A DNA stretch of 64,000 nt, taken from contig NZ_CP029693.1 in assembly GCF_003228315.1 (NCBI RefSeq), positions 1,426,001 through 1,490,000 of the forward strand, given 5' to 3'. Both the position numbers and the translations under genes were made by a program. Position 1 is the first letter of the stretch. Each line of letters starts with the position of its first letter. This document shows, in pieces, positions 43,703 through 51,811 of the stretch. The notes below the pieces were generated by a model, which searched no databases, was not told where the DNA came from, and saw only the letters and a program-made list of their open reading frames with translations. Source of the stretch: Pseudomonas putida (GTDB taxonomy: Bacteria > Pseudomonadota > Gammaproteobacteria > Pseudomonadales > Pseudomonadaceae).

Positions 43703-44769
43703 GCGCTCTCCGTCACCAGCAAAGTGTCCTCGGCATGCAGCCAAAGCTGAACCGCCGCACCGGGGGTCGGAACAGCGACATCACGAAAACCCTTTTGGTG
43801 ACGAGCCGTGAGTTCGCTACCGTCAGACAACACCAGACCGACGTGATAGCTGTCGCCCTGATAGACCACATCACGGGCTACCGCATCAATCCGGTTCATC
43901 GCGCTGGCGTCCGTCGGAGCCTGCCATTGCAAGCGCTCAGGACGCACCATGAGCACGCGCCGCTGCGAGTGTTTAAGCGCCGTTCCCACTGGCAACTTCA
44001 GCGCCCGCCCCTGGAACAAAACGGCATCACCACCCTCCTCCACCGGGAAAAAACAGCTTTCGCCAATGAAGCCCGCCACAAAGCGATCCTGCGGTCGCTC
44101 GTAGAGTGCGTCCGGGGTATCCAGCTGCGCCAGTTTGCCCTTGTTCAACACCGCAATGCGGTGGGACAGCGTCAATGCTTCCTTCTGATCATGAGTGACA
44201 TAAATCGTGGTCATCCCCAATCGGGCATGCAGGCGCTTGAGCTCAAGTTGCATGTGCTCGCGCAGGTTCTTGTCGAGCGCTGAAAGCGGCTCGTCCATCA
44301 GCATGATTTTCGGCTCGAACACCATGGCCCTGGCCAGTGCAACACGCTGGCGCTGGCCGCCCGAAAGCTGATGAATGCCGCGCTCACCGAGATGGTCCAT
44401 CTGCACCATTTCCAGGGAGGCTTTGACACGACGGGTTCGCTCCGCACCGCTGACCTTGCGCAGGCGCAATGGGTAAGCGACGTTTTCTGCAACGGTCATG
44501 TGCGGGAACAGTGCATAGTTCTGAAACACCATGCCGATGTCGCGTTTGTGCGGCGGACAATTCAGAAACTCTACGCCATCGACCTTGATGCTTCCCGAGT
44601 CGGGGCGAATGAAACCCGCCAACACATTGAGCAAGGTCGTCTTCCCCGACCCCGAAGGGCCGAGAAGGGTAAGAAATTCACCGGGATTAACGTCCAGGGA
44701 AACATGGTCGATCGCGGTAAATGATCCGTAACCTTTATAGACATCCCGAATCGCAATATTGCCTTGCAT
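43699..44769 (-). CDS. ABC transporter ATP-binding protein (PotA-like)
   Basis: A 356-residue ATPase: Walker A GPSGSGKT (about 38-45), Q-loop, signature LSGGQRQRVALARA, Walker B IMLMDEPLSALD and the H-loop THDQKEAL, followed by a C-terminal TOBE domain (about 280-356). It energises uptake by the two permeases. The ATG at 44769 has GGAGG about 8 bases upstream; a GTG 15 bases earlier is less likely. Confidence 0.94.
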   Translation of the reverse strand: MQGNIAIRDVYKGYGSFTAIDHVSLDVNPGEFLTLLGPSGSGKTTLLNVLAGFIRPDSGSIKVDGVEFLNCPPHKRDIGMVFQNYALFPHMTVAENVAYPLRLRKVSGAERTRRVKASLEMVQMDHLGERGIHQLSGGQRQRVALARAMVFEPKIMLMDEPLSALDKNLREHMQLELKRLHARLGMTTIYVTHDQKEALTLSHRIAVLNKGKLAQLDTPDALYERPQDRFVAGFIGESCFFPVEEGGDAVLFQGRALKLPVGTALKHSQRRVLMVRPERLQWQAPTDASAMNRIDAVARDVVYQGDSYHVGLVLSDGSELTARHQKGFRDVAVPTPGAAVQLWLHAEDTLLVTESA

Positions 44770-44795
44770 AACTCCGACCTCCACAAAAACACCGA

Positions 44796-45851
44796 TTACC
44801 GTGCGATCAACTCTTTGTAGTCTTCTTGAACATCAGTGACATGGTCGCCCCACCAGCGAGGGTCCATCAGCGCCTGCTTGGCTCTGTTGTCGGGCGACAT
44901 GTTGGAGCTGTTCAGTGCGTCGGCCGGAACACCAGGTTGATCGAAAGCCAGGCTATTTGTCGGGCCGTAGTAACCCATCATGGTCGGGATCCGGGCCTGA
45001 ATCGGCGCGGAGACGGAATTGGCGATCAACTTCTGTGCACCCGGCACATTCCCGGCGCCTTTGAGGATGGCCATGCAGCCATAACCGAGCAGGCCGTCTT
45101 CATAGGTATAGGCCACCGGTGCCTTGTCTTTCACCACAGAATCGACACGACTGCTCCAGATCGCGATCAGATCGACTTCGCCATCCTTGATCAGCTGCGC
45201 GGATTGAGCACCGGAGGTCCACCAGACAGCGACGTAAGGTTTTATCTTTTCCAGCGAGGCGAGGCCCCGCTTGATATCCAGCGGGTAGAGTTGGTCACGC
45301 GGCACGCCATCGGCCAGCAAGGCCACTTCAAGCATTTCATCCGGTGCGACGGAAAGCGCACGACGACCTGGAAACTTCTTCACGTCCCAAAACTCTTTCC
45401 AGTTCTTCGGGCCAACCTTGAATTTGTCGGTGCGCCAGCCCATGACCACTGAATAGCTGTTGGTGGCGATCCAGTTCTTGTCACGCGCCAGTTCAGGTAT
45501 GCCTTTGGCATCGATCACGGAGTAGTCCAGGGGTTCGAGCATCCCCTGCTTGGACAAGGCCGCACAGTCATTGGCGCCGATATGAATGGCATCCCAGGCG
45601 GGTTTGCCAGATTGCACTTGCAGTCGTACAGCCGGTTGTCCGTCATGGGACTCAGTCAGCAACTTCAATCCAGCCTTCTCTGCCGCTGGCTTCCACAGCG
45701 TTGCAATCAATGCATCCTGCAAACCACCACCATAGCCTGCGACGGTCACAGTAGACGGATCGGCCGCCCACACCTGCGGAGCGATCAACGCCGCGCCCGC
45801 AACTGCCAACACATGCCGCCTTACTGCTGAAAACTTCAGGGTGTCGAACAT
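44796..45851 (-). CDS. ABC transporter extracellular solute-binding protein (PotD/spermidine-putrescine type)
   Basis: A 351-residue periplasmic binding protein with a Sec signal (AVAGAALIAPQVWA, cleavage before ADPST) and the VTVAGYGGGLQDALI start of the two-lobed fold. Residues such as WWTSGAQSAQLIKDGEVDL form the domain 2 ligand face. It is the first gene of the ABC operon and delivers a small organic cation or amino compound; the exact ligand is unknown. Divergent from the aminotransferase. Confidence 0.92.
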   Translation of the reverse strand: MFDTLKFSAVRRHVLAVAGAALIAPQVWAADPSTVTVAGYGGGLQDALIATLWKPAAEKAGLKLLTESHDGQPAVRLQVQSGKPAWDAIHIGANDCAALSKQGMLEPLDYSVIDAKGIPELARDKNWIATNSYSVVMGWRTDKFKVGPKNWKEFWDVKKFPGRRALSVAPDEMLEVALLADGVPRDQLYPLDIKRGLASLEKIKPYVAVWWTSGAQSAQLIKDGEVDLIAIWSSRVDSVVKDKAPVAYTYEDGLLGYGCMAILKGAGNVPGAQKLIANSVSAPIQARIPTMMGYYGPTNSLAFDQPGVPADALNSSNMSPDNRAKQALMDPRWWGDHVTDVQEDYKELIAR

Positions 45852-45992
45852 TTTCCATCTCCTGTTTCTAGCGCCCGCTGAGCGCTGACTTGTTATTAGG
45901 CAGAGATAAAGATCAAACCTTAGCGCAGCTTTTCATCAGCTCGACCGTGTCTCCGGTCGTTGTTCACCTTCCGTTTGAAGCATCAGAAGATA

Positions 45993-46028
45993 GTTGACAA
46001 CATGAACCACATGATTCACATTGTCAAC
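45993..46028. promoter_or_regulatory. inverted repeat operator between the solute-binding protein and aminotransferase genes
   Basis: GTTGACAA (45993-46000) and its exact complement TTGTCAAC (46021-46028) lie 20 bases apart in the divergent promoter region. The arms match those upstream of the lyase gene at 39044, suggesting one regulator for both, perhaps the MarR protein at 47546. Confidence 0.55.
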
Positions 46029-46100
46029 CATATTGAAGCCACCCCATAGACAACAATTGCACCCACGACGCAAGTCGCATCACCCGAATGGAGTACCGCC

Positions 46101-47480
46101 ATGTCACGCTCATTACACGCCAGCGACATCGCTTTTCACATCCACAGCCAGACCAACCTGGCCAACCACGAAAAGGTCGGTCCGACCGTTATGGTCCGTG
46201 GAGAGGGCATCTACACCTGGGATGACCAAGGCAAGCAGTATCTGGACGCCATGTCGGGCATGTGGAGTGCCGCGCTGGGTTATAGCGAGACGCGCCTGGA
46301 AGAAGCCGCGTTGCGGCAAATGAAGCAATTGCCCTATCACCAGAACTTTGCGCACCGCTCGACCGAACCGGCGATCCAGTTGGCAGAACGCTTGATCTCG
46401 CTGGCGCCGGTGCCAATGTCCAAAGTGTTGTTTGCTTGTTCAGGTTCCGAAGCCAACGACACGGCGATCAAACTGGTCTGGTACTACTGGAGCGCCATTG
46501 GCCAGCCACAACGCCGCAAGATCATCAGCCGCAATCGCGCTTATCACGGCACGACCATTGCCAGTGCCAGCCTCACCGGCCTTGCACACTTGCACCAGGA
46601 TTTCGGCCTGCCGCTGCCCGGTTTCCTGCATGTCACCTGCCCGCATTATTACCGCGAGGGATTGCCGGGCGAGAGCGAAGAGGCCTTCTCCACTCGCCTC
46701 GCCGCTGAGCTTGAAACGCTGATCGAGCGCGAAGGTGCCGACACCATTGGCGCATTTTTCGCCGAACCGCTCATGGGCACCGGAGGCGTGATCACCCCGC
46801 CAGCCGGCTATTTCGAAAAAATCCAGCAGGTGCTCAAGCGCCACAACATCTTGCTGGTCGCCGACGAAGTCATCTGTGGCTTCGGTCGTACCGGCAATTG
46901 GTGGGGCTCGCAAACCTTCGGCCTGCAGCCAGACATGATTACCTGCGCCAAGGCACTCTCGGCGTCCTATCTGCCCATTTCCGCATTGCTGATTTCCGAG
47001 CCGGTGTATCAGGCGATGAAAAGCCAGAGCGAGAAGATCGGCGTCTTCGGTCACGGCTTTACCTATGGCGGCCATCCGGTCCCCGCGGCGGTTGCACTGG
47101 AATGTTTGAATATCTACGAAGAGCGCCAACTCCCGGCGCACGCCCAACAGGTCGGTGCGCGCCTGGGGGCCGGCCTGCGCAAACTGGCCGACCATCCACT
47201 GGTGGGCGAAGTACGCGGTGCCGGCTTGATGTGGGGTGTCGAGGTGGTGGCCGACAAAGCCAGCAAGGCCGCGTTCCCGAAAGAGTGGAAAGTTGGCTTG
47301 AGCGTGTCGCAGCAAACCGAAGCCAATGGGGTGACAGCCCGTTCGCTGAACGACAGCGTGGTTTTCGCACCACCGTTGATCATCAACGACGCGGAAGTCG
47401 ACCTGGTGCTTGAAGCCTTCTCCAAAGGCCTGGATGCGAGCTTGGCGCTGCTGCGCCAGCAATCGCGTTTCAACGGTTGA
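46101..47480 (+). CDS. class III (omega) aminotransferase
   Basis: A 459-residue PLP enzyme of the aspartate-aminotransferase family class III. ACSGSEANDTAIKL (about 112-125) binds the cofactor phosphate, LVADEVICGFGRTG contains Asp255 which pairs with the pyridine nitrogen, and CAKALSASYLP holds Lys284 forming the Schiff base. It would move a terminal or beta-amino group to pyruvate or 2-oxoglutarate, giving an aldehyde or oxo acid. With the polyamine-type importer it may start degradation of the imported amine. Confidence 0.9.
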   Translation: MSRSLHASDIAFHIHSQTNLANHEKVGPTVMVRGEGIYTWDDQGKQYLDAMSGMWSAALGYSETRLEEAALRQMKQLPYHQNFAHRSTEPAIQLAERLISLAPVPMSKVLFACSGSEANDTAIKLVWYYWSAIGQPQRRKIISRNRAYHGTTIASASLTGLAHLHQDFGLPLPGFLHVTCPHYYREGLPGESEEAFSTRLAAELETLIEREGADTIGAFFAEPLMGTGGVITPPAGYFEKIQQVLKRHNILLVADEVICGFGRTGNWWGSQTFGLQPDMITCAKALSASYLPISALLISEPVYQAMKSQSEKIGVFGHGFTYGGHPVPAAVALECLNIYEERQLPAHAQQVGARLGAGLRKLADHPLVGEVRGAGLMWGVEVVADKASKAAFPKEWKVGLSVSQQTEANGVTARSLNDSVVFAPPLIINDAEVDLVLEAFSKGLDASLALLRQQSRFNG

Positions 47481-47545
47481 GCTCAGGTCTGCACTCCCGA
47501 ACAATGAGAGGCTAATTCCTTTCCCCAGATAGCCTTTGGTGCCTT

Positions 47546-48079
47546 ATGAAAAAAACCACAGCAGTCGCCGCTCGAGAACCTGAAATCACTACGGATATGC
47601 GCGACCTGTTCTCTGTTCAGCTGCAGCGTCTGGCCGGCCTGTCGAGTCGTATCGCAGCGATGACCATTCCTCAGCATTTCGCCATTACGGTACTTGAGTG
47701 GCGGACTCTGGCGATTCTCGATTACCTCGGCCAGGCGCCGCTGGTTCAAGTCGCGAAGCATGCCAGCGTGTTGAAAAGCCAGATGAGCAGGATCGTCACC
47801 AACCTGACCAAACGAGAATTGATCGAGCGCCAACCCAACCCTGAGGACGGGCGTAGCGCGCTGCTCTGCCTGAGTGCGGAAGGCAAGGAGATGGTCCACC
47901 GGATCCTCGATGACTCTAACGAGCGGAACGAACGCATGCTGAGCGGTCTGTCGGCCAACGAGCTCAAGCAACTGCGTGAATTGATGCAGCGCGTCTACAA
48001 CAACAGCCTCGAGTACTACGGCGAACTCAAGAAAAACAATCCGTACAACCTGAGTCCGGAGAATGATGATGAGGAATGA
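47546..48079 (+). CDS. MarR family transcriptional regulator
   Basis: A 177-residue MarR protein. The winged helix includes VQVAKHASVLKSQMSRIV and LTKRELIERQPNPEDGRSAL, with the wing Asp-Gly-Arg typical of the family. It starts the tightly packed operon continuing through the acyl-CoA ligase, and is therefore its likely regulator, responding to a carboxylic acid or CoA ester. No GTTGAC-type arm is seen just upstream of its own start. Confidence 0.9.
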   Translation: MKKTTAVAAREPEITTDMRDLFSVQLQRLAGLSSRIAAMTIPQHFAITVLEWRTLAILDYLGQAPLVQVAKHASVLKSQMSRIVTNLTKRELIERQPNPEDGRSALLCLSAEGKEMVHRILDDSNERNERMLSGLSANELKQLRELMQRVYNNSLEYYGELKKNNPYNLSPENDDEE

Positions 48080-48082
48080 AGC

Positions 48083-49048
48083 ATGTCGATCGACACCCGT
48101 CTGACCCGGTTACTCGGCATCCGCTACCCGATCATTCAGGCAGGCATGAGTTGGGCATCCAGTTGCGCCGCCCTGCCCGCCGCCGTGTCCAATGCCGGTG
48201 GCCTGGGCGTGATCGCTGCAGGACCGATGCGACTGGCCGACCTTGCCCAGACGCTCCGTCAGGTGCGTGAGCTGACCGACAAACCCTTCGCCGTGAACAT
48301 CCCGCTGTACCGCAAGGGCGCCGACGAAGTACTGGACTTGCTGGTGACCGAACAAGTACCGGTCATCATTGCCAGTCAAGGTTCGCCAAAAGCTCACTTG
48401 CAACGGTTCAAGGACTACGGTGCGACCTGGCTTCACGTCGTCGCATTTGTCGAACATGCACGCAAGGCCGCTGCGGCCGGGGTCGATGGGCTGGTCGTCG
48501 TTGGCAGTGAAGCCGGGGGACATCCACCGGCCAATGAAGTGAGCACGCTGGTCAACGTGCGGCGCGTGTTGCAGGAAGTCGACTGCCCCCTCGTGGCAGG
48601 CGGCGGAGTCGCCGATGGTTATGGCATTGCCGCGCTGCTCGCCCTGGGCGCGGACGCCGTGCAGTTAGGCACACGCTTCATGCTGTCGGAGGAAGCATTC
48701 CTGCATCCCGCCTACAAGCAAAAAGTACTCGACGCCGACATCGACGACACCGTCCTGGTCGGTCGCGGCGCACTGCCGGTGCGCAGCGTGCGCAATGCCT
48801 TTACCGAACGCGTTGAACAGGCCGAGCGCGACGGCATGCCACAGGCTGCCCCCGACGCCTATGCCTCATTGCTGGCCTCGGCCAGTTTGAAACAAGCCTC
48901 ATTCGACGGCGATGTCAGCAACGGCAAAGTCGAAGCCGGACAAAGTGCCGGGCTTATCCATCAACTGCTGCCCGCCGCAGCAATCATGCAATCACTCGTC
49001 GAAGAACTCGAACAGGCCCTCGCCCGCCTGCGCGCCATGCAGCCCTGA
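48083..49048 (+). CDS. nitronate monooxygenase / NPD-like flavoprotein
   Basis: A 321-residue TIM-barrel flavoprotein: QAGMSWASSCAALPAAVSNA at the start, VVGSEAGGHPP (about 138-148) which is the family FMN/His motif, and VAGGGVADG for phosphate binding. It resembles nitronate monooxygenases; similar folds include enoyl-ACP reductase FabK. Within a CoA-dependent operon an enoyl-CoA or related reductase role is conceivable. It begins 3 bases after the MarR stop. Confidence 0.85.
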   Translation: MSIDTRLTRLLGIRYPIIQAGMSWASSCAALPAAVSNAGGLGVIAAGPMRLADLAQTLRQVRELTDKPFAVNIPLYRKGADEVLDLLVTEQVPVIIASQGSPKAHLQRFKDYGATWLHVVAFVEHARKAAAAGVDGLVVVGSEAGGHPPANEVSTLVNVRRVLQEVDCPLVAGGGVADGYGIAALLALGADAVQLGTRFMLSEEAFLHPAYKQKVLDADIDDTVLVGRGALPVRSVRNAFTERVEQAERDGMPQAAPDAYASLLASASLKQASFDGDVSNGKVEAGQSAGLIHQLLPAAAIMQSLVEELEQALARLRAMQP

Positions 49049-49062
49049 CAGGAGCACTTTAT

Positions 49063-49809
49063 ATGACCGAACATCAGGTCGTTTTGCGTGAAACCCGGGA
49101 TGGCGTACAGACGCTGACGCTAAACCGCCCGGACAAACTCAATGCCTTGAACTTCGCACTTACCGAGGGATTGGTCCAGGCCCTGAAGGATGCCGATGCC
49201 GACCCGTCTGTTCGAGTGGTGATCGTCACCGGTGCCGGCCGTGGTTTCTGTGCGGGGGCCGACACCCGAGAGTTCGAGGTGCTGACCCCGGACAATCAAT
49301 CGCTGGTGGAACGTCGCGCTGCGCTGACCACCGAACTGCAAGGGCTGGTCAAGCAGATGAGTAAACCGGTGATTGCTGCCGTCAATGGTTACGCCATGGG
49401 TGGCGGTAGCGGACTCGTATTGTCTTGCGATCTGGCGCTGGCTGGCGAGAGTGCGCGGTTCGGTTATCCAGAGGTCAAGCATGGGATCGTCGCCGCCATT
49501 GTCATGGCCGGGCTGGTTGAACATGTCGGGCGCAAGGCCGCTTTCGATCTGGTCGCCACCGGTCGCACCCTGGATGCTCATGAAGCTCGACAACTGGGCA
49601 TGATCAACCGGGTTGTGGCCGACGCCGACCTGCTTGGTGAGGCGCTAGCGTTGGCTCAGCAGATCGCCGGCCATCCGCTGCAGGCAATGCAGGCCACCAA
49701 AAGCATCTTCCACCGGGTCACCGAATTGCCCTTCAGCGAAGGCCTGAAGATCGGTCAGCAATTGAATGCCCAGATGCGTGCCTTTCGCCAAACGGAGTCG
49801 CCAGCATGA
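49063..49809 (+). CDS. enoyl-CoA hydratase/isomerase family protein (1)
   Basis: A 248-residue crotonase. The oxyanion-hole segments GAGRGFCAGADTREFE (about 50-65) and GYAMGGGSGLVLSCDLALA are conserved, as is FGYPEVKHGIVAA carrying a candidate catalytic Glu. It could hydrate, dehydrate or cleave an acyl-CoA made by the ligase or CoA transferase. It overlaps the next gene by 4 bases. Confidence 0.9.
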   Translation: MTEHQVVLRETRDGVQTLTLNRPDKLNALNFALTEGLVQALKDADADPSVRVVIVTGAGRGFCAGADTREFEVLTPDNQSLVERRAALTTELQGLVKQMSKPVIAAVNGYAMGGGSGLVLSCDLALAGESARFGYPEVKHGIVAAIVMAGLVEHVGRKAAFDLVATGRTLDAHEARQLGMINRVVADADLLGEALALAQQIAGHPLQAMQATKSIFHRVTELPFSEGLKIGQQLNAQMRAFRQTESPA

Positions 49810-51047
49810 AGCCCCTGGAAGGTGTAACGGTTGTGGAGCTGGCGCGCGTCCTGGCCTGCCCCTTTGCCGGGATGATTCTCGCTGAACTTGGTGCCCGGGT
49901 GATCAAGGTCGAACAGCCGGTCGACGGCGACGAGACCCGAGGCTATGAGCCTTTTGTGCGTCCGGCCGACGACAACGTTGATTACCTCGACGAGGATGCC
50001 CAGGCCGAAGCCTTGGGACGTGAACGCAGCGCCTATTTTTATGCTTTCAATCGCAGTAAGGAATCGATCACGGTCAATCTGCGCACAGTCGAAGGCCAGG
50101 AAATAGTCCGCAAGCTGGCCGGCGAAGCCGACGTGGTCCTGGAGAATTTCCCGGTCGGGACACTCAAGCGATACGGCCTGGACTGGCCAGTGCTCAAGGC
50201 GCTCAACCCACGCCTGCTTTACGTCTCCTGCACCGGGTTTGGCCAGACTGGCCCTTATGCCAGCCGCAAAGGCTACGACACCGTATTCCAGGCCATGAGC
50301 GGAATCATGAGCCTCACCGGAGAGAAAGATGGCGGCCCGGTAAAACCAGGGATACCGGTTTCGGACCTTAGCTCCGGGCTATGGATCGCGCTGGGTATTG
50401 TCTCCATGCTCCAGGGCAGGAAAAAAGAAGGCACGGGCGCCTACCTCGACTTTTCCATGCTTGACGGACAAATCAGTCTGCTGGCCTTGGCTGCTGCCCG
50501 CTATTTTGCCCTGGACGAAGTGCCCGAGCGCCTGGGTACCGAGCACCCCGGCCGTGTTCCGTCTGCCAGTTTCCGATGTGCCGATGGCGGTTATGTGCAC
50601 ATCACCGGGGCCGATCAGCACTGGCATCCGCTTTGCGCCCTGCTTGGCCTGGAATCATTGGGATCTGATCCGCGCTTGCAGCACAACAGTGGCCGTGTAC
50701 TGCACCGCGACGAAGTGATGGCGACCTTGACGGACGCCATCGCCTTGCTAACTCGCGATCAACTCTGCGCTGCCTGCGACGCAGCGGGTGTTCCCGCCGG
50801 CCCACTGAAAACGCTTGACGAGGTAGTGGTCGACCCGCACTTGCGCGCACGCGGCGTGTTTGCCGACTTCGAGCATCCAGAGAGCGGGCTCTTCCCGGCC
50901 ATCCAGCTGCCGTTTCAGTTCAATGGTTACGACAACCCCACGGCGAACCGCCCGCCTCTGCTGGGCGAACACACTGACAAAGTGCTGTTGGACCTTGGCT
51001 ACAACTCGCAAGACATCGACGCCTTGCACCGTTGCGGAGCAGTATAA
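49806..51047 (+). CDS. CaiB/BaiF family CoA transferase
   Basis: A 413-residue class III CoA transferase. VVELARVLACPFAGMILAEL is the typical start; GYDTVFQAMSGIMSLTG contains the Asp expected to form the acyl anhydride intermediate. It moves CoA between two carboxylic acids. Having both this and an acyl-CoA ligase suggests CoA loading of the entering acid by the ligase and recycling by the transferase, or two different acids. The next gene starts 2 bases later. Confidence 0.92.
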   Translation: MKPLEGVTVVELARVLACPFAGMILAELGARVIKVEQPVDGDETRGYEPFVRPADDNVDYLDEDAQAEALGRERSAYFYAFNRSKESITVNLRTVEGQEIVRKLAGEADVVLENFPVGTLKRYGLDWPVLKALNPRLLYVSCTGFGQTGPYASRKGYDTVFQAMSGIMSLTGEKDGGPVKPGIPVSDLSSGLWIALGIVSMLQGRKKEGTGAYLDFSMLDGQISLLALAAARYFALDEVPERLGTEHPGRVPSASFRCADGGYVHITGADQHWHPLCALLGLESLGSDPRLQHNSGRVLHRDEVMATLTDAIALLTRDQLCAACDAAGVPAGPLKTLDEVVVDPHLRARGVFADFEHPESGLFPAIQLPFQFNGYDNPTANRPPLLGEHTDKVLLDLGYNSQDIDALHRCGAV

Positions 51048-51049
51048 AA

Positions 51050-51802
51050 ATGACTCAGCCCGATCAAACCTCAGTTGCCAGCCTCACGGTGGCGCAAAAC
51101 ATCGCCACCCTGACCCTCAATCGTCCGCAGGCACGCAATGCCCTGAACACGCAACTGTGCCTTGAACTGCACCTGGCTATCCGGGAAGTCAGCAAGCGTA
51201 GCGATATTCATGTGCTGCTGGTGCGCGCCAATGGACCAGTGTTTTGTGCCGGTGCCGATCTCAAAGAGCGCAAGGACATGGATGAAGACCAGATCCGCGC
51301 TCGACGCATCAAGGCCTTCGCCCTGTATGCCGCCCTGGAGGACCTGACGATACCGGTGATTGCGCTAGTCCAGGGCCCGGCGGTGGGCTCCGGCTGCGAA
51401 ATTGCCAGTGCCTGTGACTTCATCGTCGCCAGTGACCAGGCCAGCTTCCGCTACCCGGAGGCTCGCTGGGGCACCGTCGGCGCCACACAACGGCTGCCAC
51501 GCATCGTTGGCAGGCGAATCGCAAAAGAACTGATGTTCACCGGGCGTGAAGTCAGTGCCGAGGAAGCCAGATCCATCGGTCTGGTCAATCAGGTGCTACC
51601 TCACGCTGAGTTCGACAACTATGTCGACAGCCTGGCACGGGAGATCGCCTCGGCCCCCACGCACGCCATCCGCAGCGCCAAACGCACCATCGACAAGGGC
51701 GCCGATGACAGTCGCTTTGGCGCCCTGGCCCACGAGATCCTCGCCATCGAGGACAACCTGACTGAAGGCACCTGGCGTGCCGGCATGACATCTTTCGTCT
51801 GA
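51050..51802 (+). CDS. enoyl-CoA hydratase/isomerase family protein (2)
   Basis: A 250-residue crotonase distinct from the first: ANGPVFCAGADLKERKDM and GPAVGSGCEIASACDFIVA form the oxyanion hole, and RYPEARWGTVGATQRLPRIV the substrate region (Glu present). The ERKDM motif and overall pattern resemble methylglutaconyl-CoA hydratase-type proteins, which would fit an HMG-CoA-lyase-like partner, but this is tentative. Start MTQPDQ at 51050. Confidence 0.9.
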   Translation: MTQPDQTSVASLTVAQNIATLTLNRPQARNALNTQLCLELHLAIREVSKRSDIHVLLVRANGPVFCAGADLKERKDMDEDQIRARRIKAFALYAALEDLTIPVIALVQGPAVGSGCEIASACDFIVASDQASFRYPEARWGTVGATQRLPRIVGRRIAKELMFTGREVSAEEARSIGLVNQVLPHAEFDNYVDSLAREIASAPTHAIRSAKRTIDKGADDSRFGALAHEILAIEDNLTEGTWRAGMTSFV

Positions 51803-51811
51803 GGATTCCCC

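Noticed and set aside
46440..47504. A 354-codon minus-strand open frame opposite the aminotransferase
   Set aside because: Shadow of a clear class III aminotransferase with intact PLP residues.
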